A stretch of DNA of 58,052 bases from Luteitalea sp. (lineage in GTDB: Bacteria > Acidobacteriota > Vicinamibacteria > Vicinamibacterales > CAVVIG01): NCBI GenBank assembly GCA_009380045.1, contig WHSN01000007.1, positions 1 through 58,052 on the forward strand, read 5' to 3'. The notes beneath the pieces were generated by a model, which was given only the letters and a program-made list of their open reading frames with translations, searched no databases and was not told where the DNA came from. This document shows positions 33,518-42,629 of the stretch, piece after piece (position 1 is the stretch's first letter; every line of letters starts with the position of its first letter). Both the position numbers and the translations under genes were made by a program.

Positions 33518-34426
33518 ATGACCGCGGCCACTGGCGTTCGACGTTTTTCCACCGCCGTCTTTCTCGCCGCGCTCGGGCTCGGCGTCGCGAGTGCGGTCCG
33601 CGCGCAGCCGCCGCGACCGCTGAAGATCGGCGTCACCCTGCACCCGTACTACTCGTGGACCAGGAACGTCGTCGGCACGCTGCCCGGCTACGAGGTGCGC
33701 TCGATCCTGCCGGGCGAGATCGACGCCGGCGACTACCAGCCCCGGCCGGACGACATCAAGAAGCTGGCCGATCTCGATGCGATTGTCGTCAACGGCATCG
33801 GGCACGACGACTTCGTGACGTCGATGGTCAAGGCGTCGGCCAATTCGAAGGTCGTCTTCATCCGTCCCAACGAGCTCACGCCGCAGATTCACGCGGTTCG
33901 GGGCGCCGGGGTGAACTCGCACACGTTCATCTCGTTCACCAACGCCATTCAGCAGACATACGCGATTCAGAAAGCGCTGGCGGCGCTCCGTCCGCAGGAT
34001 GCCGCGGCGCTGCAGAAGAATGCCGCCGACTACGCCAGGCGCCTGCGGCTGATCAAGGCCAAGGCGGCCGAGCAGCTGGCCGACGCCGTGGTGACACGGG
34101 TGGTGACGGTGCACGACGGCTACGGGTACCTGCTGCAGGAGTTCGGCCTGGAGGTGGCCGGCGTCGTCCAGCCGGCGCACGGGCTCACACCGTCGGCGAC
34201 CGAGCTTCGCGACATGGTGCAGCTCCTGACGCGTGAGAAGATCCGGGTGGTCTTCAGCGAGGAGACGTTTCCCCCGCCGCTGCTCAAGGTGCTCCAGGAC
34301 GAGGCCGGCGTGAAGGTCTACATCATCACCCACATCGCATCGGGCGAGTACACCGCCGACAAGTTCGAGCGCGAGATGCAGCGAAACGTCGACACCATGG
34401 TCCGCGCGCTGGTGACGGAGGGATGA
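33518..34426 (+). CDS. metal ABC transporter substrate-binding protein, ZnuA/TroA superfamily (atypical ligands)
   Basis: Signal peptide; KIGVTLHPYYSWTRNVVG, DDIKKLADLDAIVVNGIG, VHDGYGYLLQEFGLEV, VVFSEETFPPPLLKVLQDEAGVKV. Confidence 0.88.
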   Translation: MTAATGVRRFSTAVFLAALGLGVASAVRAQPPRPLKIGVTLHPYYSWTRNVVGTLPGYEVRSILPGEIDAGDYQPRPDDIKKLADLDAIVVNGIGHDDFVTSMVKASANSKVVFIRPNELTPQIHAVRGAGVNSHTFISFTNAIQQTYAIQKALAALRPQDAAALQKNAADYARRLRLIKAKAAEQLADAVVTRVVTVHDGYGYLLQEFGLEVAGVVQPAHGLTPSATELRDMVQLLTREKIRVVFSEETFPPPLLKVLQDEAGVKVYIITHIASGEYTADKFEREMQRNVDTMVRALVTEG

Positions 34427-35157
34427 CCGAGGCCACCGCTGACGACCCGCTCGTCGGCATCGAGCATCTCGCCGTCATCAGAAATCGCGAGGCGATCCTC
34501 GACAACGTGTCGCTCCAGATCGCCCGCCATCAACTGCACGTGCTGGTCGGGCCGAACGGCGCCGGCAAGAGCACGCTGTTGTCGGCGATTCTCGGGTTGA
34601 TCCCCTTCTCCGGACGTATTCTGCTGAACTGGCAGGCATCGGGCGCGATCGGCTACGTGCCGCAGACCTTTGTCGTCGATGCGACGCTGCCGGTCACGGT
34701 CGAAGACTTTCTCGCGCTGACCAGGCAACGGCGGCCAATCTGCCTCGGCCTCACGCGAGGGGCACGACAGACCGTTCATCGCCTGCTGGAACGGGTCGCG
34801 CTCCCGGAGATCGCGCGCCGGCCGCTGGCCGTGCTGTCGGGAGGCGAGCTTCGGCGCGTTCTCCTCGCCCACGCGCTCGACCCTGAACCGGAGCTCCTGC
34901 TGCTCGACGAGCCGACCGCCGGCCTCGACGAAGGTTCGGCGGCATGGCTCGAAGACACTCTCAAGGTGATCCGCCAGTCGGGCCGGACAACGGTCGTCAT
35001 GGCGTCGCACGACCTCGAACAGGTGCGGCGGCTCGCGGACCGCGTCACCGTTCTGGATCGCCGCGTCGTGGCGCAAGGGTCGACGGACACGGTGCTGACG
35101 AAGACGGGCGTGCTCGACCTGCTGCCGTCCCAATCGCCGAGAGCCGCTCTCAGATGA
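34423..35157 (+). CDS. metal ABC transporter ATP-binding protein (ZnuC-like)
   Basis: Walker A GPNGAGKSTLL, signature VLSGGELRRVLLAHAL, Walker B LLLLDEP. Confidence 0.94.
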   Translation: MTEATADDPLVGIEHLAVIRNREAILDNVSLQIARHQLHVLVGPNGAGKSTLLSAILGLIPFSGRILLNWQASGAIGYVPQTFVVDATLPVTVEDFLALTRQRRPICLGLTRGARQTVHRLLERVALPEIARRPLAVLSGGELRRVLLAHALDPEPELLLLDEPTAGLDEGSAAWLEDTLKVIRQSGRTTVVMASHDLEQVRRLADRVTVLDRRVVAQGSTDTVLTKTGVLDLLPSQSPRAALR

Positions 35158-36026
35158 CGACTTTTTACAATTGGGTCGGCGAGCTCGCGAGAGCCGGAAC
35201 GCTGCCGAGCGACTTCCAGTATCCGTTTCTCATTCGCGGGTTCTTCTGCGTTCTGGTGCTCGCACCGATGCTCGGCGGATTGAGCCATCTCGTGGTGACC
35301 CGCCGGATGGCATTCTTCAGCGCCGCACTCGGGCAGGCGGCGCTCACGGGAGTGGCGATCGGCCTGCTGCTCGGCGAACCGCTCAACGCGCCGTATGGCG
35401 GCATGTTCGGTTTCTGTTTGCTGGCGACGCTCGGCATGGTGTTCGTGAAGCGGCACGCGACGCTGCCCCCCGACACGCTGATCGGTGTCTTTCATGCGCT
35501 GACGCTCGGGTTGGGGCTCTGTCTCCTGGTCGCCGTGACGCGGCAGTTCAACGTCCACCAGGTTGAATCGGTGCTGTTCGGCAGTCTGCTCACGGTGACC
35601 GACGGCGATCTGGCGCTGCTGCTGGTGGTCGGCGTCATTGTCTTCGCGCTGTTGATCTGGCAGTACAACCGGCTGCTGCTCGATAGCCTGAGCCCGCCGC
35701 TGTCTGCCGCGTCCGGCTCGGACTCGGCCTTTCTCGAGTACTTCTTCGCATTGCTGTTGACGGTTTCGATTGTGGTGAGCCTGAAGATCATCGGCGCCCT
35801 CCTCGTCGAGGCGCTGGTGGTCGTGCCAGCGGCTGCGGCCCGCAACCTGGCGGTCGGCACGCGCAACTACCTTGTCTGGAGTGTGGTCATCGCGTTTCTT
35901 GCCGGCGCGGGCGGGTTGGTCATCTCGACCAGGCTGCTCGTCCCGACCGGAGGCGCGGTGGTGCTCGCCGTGAGCGCAATCTTCTTCGTCACTCTCGCGT
36001 TCCGCCGCCTCGGGCGCCAGGGATAG
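35154..36026 (+). CDS. metal ABC transporter permease (ZnuB-like)
   Basis: Multi-TM ABC-3 family: GGLSHLVVTRRMAFFSAALGQAALTGVAIG, KIIGALLVEALVVVPAAAARNLA; ATGA overlap with the ATPase gene. Confidence 0.92.
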   Translation: MTTFYNWVGELARAGTLPSDFQYPFLIRGFFCVLVLAPMLGGLSHLVVTRRMAFFSAALGQAALTGVAIGLLLGEPLNAPYGGMFGFCLLATLGMVFVKRHATLPPDTLIGVFHALTLGLGLCLLVAVTRQFNVHQVESVLFGSLLTVTDGDLALLLVVGVIVFALLIWQYNRLLLDSLSPPLSAASGSDSAFLEYFFALLLTVSIVVSLKIIGALLVEALVVVPAAAARNLAVGTRNYLVWSVVIAFLAGAGGLVISTRLLVPTGGAVVLAVSAIFFVTLAFRRLGRQG

Positions 36027-36044
36027 CAGCCGTGGCCATTCGAT

Positions 36045-36734
36045 GTGCCTGTGCCGGGCTCGAGCGCTGGACCTTACGGACCTGAGATCGTGCCAGCCGT
36101 GCGTCAGGTCGCCGTCAAACGTCTGTCGCTTCAGGAGGAACTGGCCAACCTGGTTCGGGCGACCGCGGTCGTCCTCCTCATGGTGTGGATCTATCTTGCG
36201 GCGACCCTTGGAAGCGGTGGCGACACCGGGCGAAGCCTGCTGCCGTACCAGGTGCTGGCGCAAAGCCGCCCGTCCAGTGATCAGCGCATGTTTCGCGAGC
36301 TGCAGGAAGGGCTGCTCGAGGCCGAAGCCGCGCGATCGGCCGCCGGTGAATGGCCCACGGTCGAATCCTTGATCGCCGATGGCATCCCGCCGTTCACACC
36401 GAACCCCACGGCGAAGGCCGCGACCTACCGGTGGACGCTCCTCCAGGGCGGCGCCCACGTGAACTATCTCGGCATTCCGGACCGGGAAGGTCCACCGGCC
36501 TGGGTCGTCCTGGTCCAGGAGCCCCAGCCGGGCGTGCCGCCGGACCAGACGTTCGAGGATGAAGAGCACCATCGGCTGCTCGACGGCACCATGCTGCACG
36601 TCTCCACATGGGCGCACGCCGAAGGCGTCAAGGTCCCGTCCAGACTGACGAGCGTGCCGCAGGCCGAGGGGTGGACGCAGATCTACGCGGTCGGCCCCGG
36701 CGCGGCCGCACCCGCCCCTTCCCTGCCGCAGTAG
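36045..36734 (+). CDS. conserved unknown membrane-anchored protein (paralogue B of 32888-33514)
   Basis: GRSLLPYQVLAQ...QRMFRELQEGL, AHVNYLGIPDREGPPAWVVLVQEPQPG, EDEEHHRLLDGTMLHVSTWAH. Confidence 0.75.
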   Translation: MPVPGSSAGPYGPEIVPAVRQVAVKRLSLQEELANLVRATAVVLLMVWIYLAATLGSGGDTGRSLLPYQVLAQSRPSSDQRMFRELQEGLLEAEAARSAAGEWPTVESLIADGIPPFTPNPTAKAATYRWTLLQGGAHVNYLGIPDREGPPAWVVLVQEPQPGVPPDQTFEDEEHHRLLDGTMLHVSTWAHAEGVKVPSRLTSVPQAEGWTQIYAVGPGAAAPAPSLPQ

Positions 36735-36791
36735 GATCGCGGCCACGGGCGGTTATGCGTATGTCTTGTCCGCCGCAACTGCAACGGATCG

Positions 36792-37472
36792 TCACTGTGC
36801 CGGACCCTCACGCGGCCGATCGTCATCGCGGAACGCCCGCCACGCCGTCGCCAGACGAGTGCGAACCGCCTCACCAGAGAGGGGGAGATTGCCGAGGAAC
36901 TCGGCGTGCTGTCGCCCCGCCCGGTAGGCAGGCTGACGCCCCGGCTCCTTCAGGTAGCGGACCGCAAGCCCGGGGTCGAAGTCGTGCAACAGCGTGCCGT
37001 GGTGAATGAGCGCGCGACGCCCGCGGCGCTGGGCGTTTCCCGAGACTTTTCGTCCCCCGAGCATCAAATCCGTCCCCCCGGCGAGCGACAGGCCCGGAAC
37101 ATCCAGCGCAGCCACGACGCGTCCGAGGACGAACTGGAAGCTGGACGGGACATCGACGAGCTCCGGCCACGAAACGAATGAGAGCACCACGACGTAATTC
37201 AGACAACCAGGGCCCAGGACGACTGCGCCGCCGCCCGAGAAGCGCCGCAACACCCGGACGCCGTCCGCGCGGCACGTCTCATGGATCACGTCGTCGTCCA
37301 CCTGACTGTTCCGCCCGACGACGACGACCGGCTGGCTCGAGCACCAGCATCGGCAAAGGCTCTCGGACGCCGCGGTTTCAACCGACTGAAACAGCGCCCA
37401 GTCGTGCGCCAGGTGCTCGTGCAGGCCGAAACCGGCATCGTCCACATTCTGGTGCATGATGGTTTCGGCCAT
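36792..37472 (-). CDS. lipoate--protein ligase family protein (LplA/LipB/BPL superfamily)
   Basis: RRFSGGGAVVLGPGCLNYVVVLSF, GGTDLMLGGRKVSGNAQRRGRRALIHHGTLLHDFD. Confidence 0.88.
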   Translation of the reverse strand: MAETIMHQNVDDAGFGLHEHLAHDWALFQSVETAASESLCRCWCSSQPVVVVGRNSQVDDDVIHETCRADGVRVLRRFSGGGAVVLGPGCLNYVVVLSFVSWPELVDVPSSFQFVLGRVVAALDVPGLSLAGGTDLMLGGRKVSGNAQRRGRRALIHHGTLLHDFDPGLAVRYLKEPGRQPAYRAGRQHAEFLGNLPLSGEAVRTRLATAWRAFRDDDRPREGPAQ

Positions 37473-38619
37473 GCCGGTCTATCTCGATTGCGCGGCGACA
37501 ACGCCGCTGGACTCACGAGTGCGCACCGAGATGCTCCGCTCCATGGACGAGGACTTCGGCAATGCCGGCAGCCGCACCCACCAGCTGGGACGCCGCGCCC
37601 GGTCGGCTGTCGAACATGCGCGCGACCAGGTCGCCGCCGTCGTCGGCAGCGCACGCGGGGATGTGATTTTTACCAGCGGCGCCACGGAAAGCAACAATCT
37701 GGCGATTCTCGGGCTGTCGTCCTCGGCCGGCGACAGGCGCCACATCGTGTCCACGGCGATCGAGCACCATGCGGTGCTCGAACCGCTCGCGGAGCTCGGT
37801 CGGCGGGGGTTCGAGGTGACGCTTGTCCAGCCGGGCCCGCGAGGGGTCGTGGAATCCGACGCGGTCCTCGCGGCGTTACGACCCGACACGCTGCTCGTCA
37901 GCATCATGCATGTCAACAACGAGACCGGGGTCCTTCAGCCCGTGGCGCAGATTGCCAATCGGCTCGAAGGCACGGAGACGTATCTCCACGTTGACGCGGC
38001 ACAGAGCTTTGCCCGGGAGATCGACCCGCTCCGTCATGCGCGCGTCGATCTCATCAGCGTCAGCGCGCACAAGATCAACGGGCCCAAGGGAATTGGCGCG
38101 CTGGTGATGCGACGGCGCGACGGGCGGCGTCCTCCGCTGCGGCCGCTGATGTTTGGCGGCGGACAAGAGCGCCTATTGAGGCCCGGAACGCTGCCCGTTC
38201 CGCTGGCCGTCGGTTTGGGCCTTGCTGCCGAACTGGCCGTTGCCGAAGCTGAGGCGCGTGACGCGCGCTGTCGCGCGTTCCGTGAAGCGCTCCTCGCGGG
38301 CCTGGCGCCCCTCGACCCGGCAATCAACGGCGACCCGAAGAGTTCGGTTCCATATATTCTGAATCTGTCGTTTCCGGGTCTCGATGCGGAGACCGTGATC
38401 GACGCGTGGAGCGACCTGGTCGCGATCTCGAACGGCGCCGCGTGCACGACTGAGAGCTACACCTGCAGTCACGTTCTGAGCGCCATGCAGCTTCCGGACT
38501 GGAGGAAGGACGGGGCTCTGAGGTTTTCGTGGGGCCCGGCGTCGCCCGAACCAGACTGGAGCGCGCTCGTGGCCGCCGTCGAACCCTATCGCGGCGTCGG
38601 ACGGGTCGGGATCACATGA
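37471..38619 (+). CDS. cysteine desulfurase (NifS/IscS family)
   Basis: MPVYLDCAATTPLDSRVRTEM, SGATESNNLAILG, SAHKINGPKGIGAL PLP lysine, SNGAACTTESYTCSHVL catalytic Cys. Confidence 0.92.
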   Translation: MPVYLDCAATTPLDSRVRTEMLRSMDEDFGNAGSRTHQLGRRARSAVEHARDQVAAVVGSARGDVIFTSGATESNNLAILGLSSSAGDRRHIVSTAIEHHAVLEPLAELGRRGFEVTLVQPGPRGVVESDAVLAALRPDTLLVSIMHVNNETGVLQPVAQIANRLEGTETYLHVDAAQSFAREIDPLRHARVDLISVSAHKINGPKGIGALVMRRRDGRRPPLRPLMFGGGQERLLRPGTLPVPLAVGLGLAAELAVAEAEARDARCRAFREALLAGLAPLDPAINGDPKSSVPYILNLSFPGLDAETVIDAWSDLVAISNGAACTTESYTCSHVLSAMQLPDWRKDGALRFSWGPASPEPDWSALVAAVEPYRGVGRVGIT

Positions 38620-39101
38620 GTATCCCGCGCGATCAGCCCGTGTACTATCGACGGTCCCGCTTCACGACCCACTTGCCGATTGACCGCCGGTATTCGCCGG
38701 CACACTATTGGCTCCTGGAGGAATCGGCCGGTGTCTGGCGGGTCGGCTTCACGAAGTTCGCCACCAGAATGCTCGGTGATATCGTCGAGTTCGAGTTCGG
38801 CGTGCCTGTCGGCGCGGACATCGCGGTTGGCGACGAGATCGGCTCGATTGAAGGGTTGAAAGCCGTCACCAGCGTGTTCGCCGCGGGAGCTGGCCGCTTT
38901 CTGGGCGAGGGAGCGTTCCTCAGGCAGGATGTCACCCTCGCCGAATCCGAACCGTACGCGGGAGGCTGGTTGTATAGACTGGAGGGCGAACCGGCGCCGG
39001 ACACGGTGGACGTCCACGGCTACGTCGCGATCCTCGATGCGACGATCGATAAAATGCTGGCGAGCCGCCATGCGGGCGCTGGGAATCACGACGAGGAATG
39101 A
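38616..39101 (+). CDS. GcvH-like lipoyl carrier protein
   Basis: YSPAHYWLLEESAGVWRVGFTKFATRMLGDIVEFEF and VGDEIGSIEGLKAVTSVFAAGAG (lipoyl-Lys motif equivalent to ESVKAAS), NxxP-like YAGGWLYRLEGE; ATGA overlap with nifS-like gene. Confidence 0.85.
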   Translation: MSIPRDQPVYYRRSRFTTHLPIDRRYSPAHYWLLEESAGVWRVGFTKFATRMLGDIVEFEFGVPVGADIAVGDEIGSIEGLKAVTSVFAAGAGRFLGEGAFLRQDVTLAESEPYAGGWLYRLEGEPAPDTVDVHGYVAILDATIDKMLASRHAGAGNHDEE

Positions 39102-40202
39102 ATGATCGCTGACTACGTCATGGTGGGAGGCTTCCTGGGCGCCGGCAAGACCACCGCCATGCTGCGGCTCGCCGACTACCTGACGACCCGTGGCCGCCGC
39201 GTCGGGCTGATCACCAACGATCAGAGCCATGGGCTCGTGGACACGTCGATCGTCATGGCACAGGGCTATCCGGTCGAGGAGATCACCGGTGGATGTTTCT
39301 GCTGCCGCTTCAAGTCGTTGACCGACGCAGCCGATCGCCTGGCGCTCAACGCGCGTCCCGACGTCTTTCTGGCCGAGCCTGTTGGCAGCTGTACCGACCT
39401 GCGCGCGACGGTGCAGTATCCGTTGAGGCGCCTCTACGGTGACGACTACCGCGTCGCGCCGTTGAGCGTGCTCGTCGACCCGGTTCGCGCCGGGCGCATC
39501 CTCGGGCTCGAATCCGGCCGCAGCTTTTCACCCAAGGTTCTGTACGTCTACGAGAAGCAGCTCGAAGAGGCTGATATCATCGTCATCAACAAATGCGACC
39601 TCCTCGATGCCGCAGGACGCGGGGCGCTCGAACGCGCCCTGACCGTTCGCTTTCCCCAGGCGCAGATTGCGACCGTCAGCGCGCGGACGGGCGAGAGCCT
39701 CGAGAACTGGTTCGGCCGTCTGTCGGCGCCCCCCGGCTCGGGGCCCTCGATGGACGTGGATTACGACGTCTACGCCGAGGGCGAAGCGCTGCTCGGATGG
39801 TTGAACGCCACGTGCCGCGTGTCGGCATCGAGCCCATTCGACGGCAACCGATTCCTGCGGCGCCTGGCCGGCACCGTGCGCGATCGCCTGGCTGTCGCCG
39901 GGATTGAAATCGCGCACCTCAAGATGACGCTCGCCCCGGACACCGGCAACGACCTGGGGGTATTGAATCTCGTGCGCACCGATGGCAGATCGGAGTCGCC
40001 CCATCGGCTTGCCGAAGATCTGACCGGTGGAGAGCTGATCCTCAACCTGCGGGCGGAAGGCGACCCCGATCACCTGCAAGCCATGGCGCTCGCGGGCTTG
40101 GAACACGTCGCCCGGGAGATGGACATCGTCTCGACCGTCGAGCACAGCGAGCACTTCCGGCCGGGCCGGCCCGAGCCGACACACCGGATGGCGACGCCGT
40201 GA
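39102..40202 (+). CDS. CobW/COG0523-type metallochaperone GTPase
   Basis: GGFLGAGKTTAML P-loop, GGCFCCRF (CxCC) motif, INKCDLL G4 motif. Confidence 0.92.
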   Translation: MIADYVMVGGFLGAGKTTAMLRLADYLTTRGRRVGLITNDQSHGLVDTSIVMAQGYPVEEITGGCFCCRFKSLTDAADRLALNARPDVFLAEPVGSCTDLRATVQYPLRRLYGDDYRVAPLSVLVDPVRAGRILGLESGRSFSPKVLYVYEKQLEEADIIVINKCDLLDAAGRGALERALTVRFPQAQIATVSARTGESLENWFGRLSAPPGSGPSMDVDYDVYAEGEALLGWLNATCRVSASSPFDGNRFLRRLAGTVRDRLAVAGIEIAHLKMTLAPDTGNDLGVLNLVRTDGRSESPHRLAEDLTGGELILNLRAEGDPDHLQAMALAGLEHVAREMDIVSTVEHSEHFRPGRPEPTHRMATP

Positions 40203-40573
40203 CCACCCACGCCGCGAGAATCCTCTACTGCCACTGCGCCTTCGCGAGGGTTGTGCCGCCCGAGGTCAAGGCCGCCGTGCTCACGGGCCTGTCCGAAGCC
40301 GATGTCGAGTTCGACGCAGTGCCTGATCTGTGTGAGATGGCGGCGCGAGGCGACGCCCGCCTGCGCGAGCTCGCCGCGGACGGACCGTTGAAGATCGCGG
40401 CGTGTTATCCGCGCGCGGTGAAGTGGCTGTTTGCCGCAGCCGGCGCGGAATTGCCGGAGCGCGCCGTGCGCGTGTGGAACATGCGCGTCGAGCCGGCCGC
40501 CGCCGTCATCGACGGTCTCCTCGACCGAGACGGCAGCGCCGGCGATGCGCCAGTTGCGGGGCGCTCGCTGTGA
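40199..40573 (+). CDS. small Cys-containing protein of unknown function
   Basis: YCHCAFA, VPDLCEMAARGD, IAACYPRAVKWLF; 4-bp overlap with the CobW gene. Confidence 0.75.
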   Translation: MTTHAARILYCHCAFARVVPPEVKAAVLTGLSEADVEFDAVPDLCEMAARGDARLRELAADGPLKIAACYPRAVKWLFAAAGAELPERAVRVWNMRVEPAAAVIDGLLDRDGSAGDAPVAGRSL

Positions 40574-41424
40574 GCGTCGCGAGCACTCGTCGATCGCAGG
40601 TCGTCCTGCGCCGGGGCGGCGACGGCGGGATGAATTCCGCCGATCGCGCCACGCTGACCCGTCTGTTGCTCGAGCGGGGTCTCGAGGTGTCATGCCGACA
40701 AGACGCGGCAGCGCCGCCGGGACACGACCCTTCCCTCGCCGCCAGCGTTCTGGTCGCCAACTTCGGGGGCGTCAGACCGCCGGCGCCCGCCTCCGGCGTG
40801 CGCATCGTCGACAGCGAGGGGATCGATCCCGCATCGCTTGCCGTCGCCATCGAACGCGAAGCCGACCAGTCCTCGGGTGGCGCGCCAGCCGCGTGGAAGC
40901 CCTGGTTCCCGGTGATCGACTACTCGCGCTGCACCAACTGCATGCAGTGTCTGAGCTTCTGCCTGTTCGAGGTCTACGGAGTCTCGGCAGAGAGCAAGAT
41001 TCAGGTGCAGCACCAGAGCAACTGCAAGACCGATTGTCCGGCCTGCTCCCGCGTCTGCCCGGAAGTGGCGATCATGTTTCCGAAGTATCGGCACGGACCG
41101 ATCAATGGTGAAGAGGTGAAAGCCGACGACGTCCGGCGGGAAGCCATGAAGGTGGACATCTCGGCGCTCCTCGGCGGCGACGTGTACGCACTGCTCCGCG
41201 ATCGGAGCGTGAAGGCGAAGTCGCGGTTCTCGAAGGAACGCGACGACGAGCGCGCGCTGAAGGAGCGTCAGAGCTGCTTGATTGCGCTCCAGCGCGATCT
41301 CGACGTGCCCGCCGAAGTGCTCGCCGCACTGCCGTCACCGGAAGAGATCCTGGCCAAGGTCGAGGCGGCGCGGGTCCGTGCCCTCGCGGCCAGCGAGACC
41401 GCGAGCCTGGATACGAAGGACTGA
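40570..41424 (+). CDS. 2x[4Fe-4S] ferredoxin-domain protein (GTG start)
   Basis: CTNCMQCLSFC and CKTDCPACSRVCPEVAI clusters; start overlaps the previous stop (GTGA). Confidence 0.88.
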   Translation: MSVASTRRSQVVLRRGGDGGMNSADRATLTRLLLERGLEVSCRQDAAAPPGHDPSLAASVLVANFGGVRPPAPASGVRIVDSEGIDPASLAVAIEREADQSSGGAPAAWKPWFPVIDYSRCTNCMQCLSFCLFEVYGVSAESKIQVQHQSNCKTDCPACSRVCPEVAIMFPKYRHGPINGEEVKADDVRREAMKVDISALLGGDVYALLRDRSVKAKSRFSKERDDERALKERQSCLIALQRDLDVPAEVLAALPSPEEILAKVEAARVRALAASETASLDTKD

Positions 41425-41425
41425 G

Positions 41426-42616
41426 ATGCTGTTCGCCCTGACCAGGCGCGTGCTGACCGAAGCCGACCCCAAGGTGGTGGCGAAGTTCGCCTACAACTTC
41501 GGCGTGAAGGGCATCCGCTCGGTGGAGCTCCACAAGCGGCGCCGGCGGCGGGGGGTGAACTTTCCGCCGTTCCTGTTCATTTCGGTCATCTCCAGCTGTC
41601 AGCTCCGCTGCCAGGGCTGCTGGGTCGATGTCGCCGCGCCGGCGCAGAAGCTGTCGCTCGACGAGCTCAACCTGATCGTCAACGACGCGAAGGCGCACGG
41701 GAACGCCTATTTCGGCATTCTCGGCGGCGAGCCGTTTCTCCATCCGCAGCTCCTCGATCTCTTCGCCGCGCACCCTGACTGCTACTTTCAGGTGTTCACC
41801 AACGGCCAGCTCATCACCGACGACATTGCCCGTCAGCTCGCGCGGCTGGGCAACGTCACGCCGCTCGTGAGCATCGAGGGCTCGGAGATCGTGAGCGACG
41901 AGCGCCGCGGGAGACCGCAGGTGTTGACCAGGACGCTCGAGGGTCTCGAGGTCTGCCGGCGTCATCGCCTGCTCATCGGCGTGGCCACGAGCGTCTGCCA
42001 GACGAATGTCGAGCTGGTATCTGAATCGTGGCTGCGTCGGCTGATCGCGATGGGGGTGCACTACGTATGGTTCCACACCTACCGCGTCGTCGGCCCGAAG
42101 CCCAATCCGCAGCTCGCGCTCAGGCCAGATCAGGTCGTGGCGGTGCGGCGGTTCATCGTGCGGATGCGTGCGCGGCTGCCGATCGCCATCGTCGATGCGT
42201 ATTGGGACGATCGCGGCGAGGCGCTGTGCCCGATGGCGACCGGCGTCAGTCATCACATCGGACCCGGCGGCCACATCGAGCCCTGCCCGGTCATTCAATT
42301 CGCGACCAGCACCGTCCGCGACGGCACCTCGATCTACGAGACGATGACACAGTCCGCGTTTCTCCGGGACTTCCGCGAGGCGGCGGCCGGCGCCACGCAA
42401 GGATGCATCGTGCTCGAGCGACCCGACATCGTGCGCGATCTGGTGCGCAAGCACGGAGCGCATGATTCGACCCAGCGAGGCACGGCGATGGCGGAGTTCG
42501 AAGCGATGACACCGCGGCGCAGCCAGCACAACCCCGGCGAGGAGGTCCCGGAGGAGCACTGGGCCTACCGTTTCGCCAAGAAGCACTGGTTCTTCGGATT
42601 CGGTGCGTATTCGTAG
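41426..42616 (+). CDS. radical SAM protein
   Basis: SSCQLRCQGCWVD (CxxxCxxC), FGILGGEPFLHPQLLDL, GPGGHIEPCPVIQF. Confidence 0.93.
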   Translation: MLFALTRRVLTEADPKVVAKFAYNFGVKGIRSVELHKRRRRRGVNFPPFLFISVISSCQLRCQGCWVDVAAPAQKLSLDELNLIVNDAKAHGNAYFGILGGEPFLHPQLLDLFAAHPDCYFQVFTNGQLITDDIARQLARLGNVTPLVSIEGSEIVSDERRGRPQVLTRTLEGLEVCRRHRLLIGVATSVCQTNVELVSESWLRRLIAMGVHYVWFHTYRVVGPKPNPQLALRPDQVVAVRRFIVRMRARLPIAIVDAYWDDRGEALCPMATGVSHHIGPGGHIEPCPVIQFATSTVRDGTSIYETMTQSAFLRDFREAAAGATQGCIVLERPDIVRDLVRKHGAHDSTQRGTAMAEFEAMTPRRSQHNPGEEVPEEHWAYRFAKKHWFFGFGAYS

Positions 42617-42629
42617 ACGGGCCCACGTC

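Noticed and set aside
37471-38619. NifS-like gene as DndA of a DNA phosphorothioation system
   Set aside because: No dndBCDE or sulfur-modification restriction genes in the window; neighbours point elsewhere
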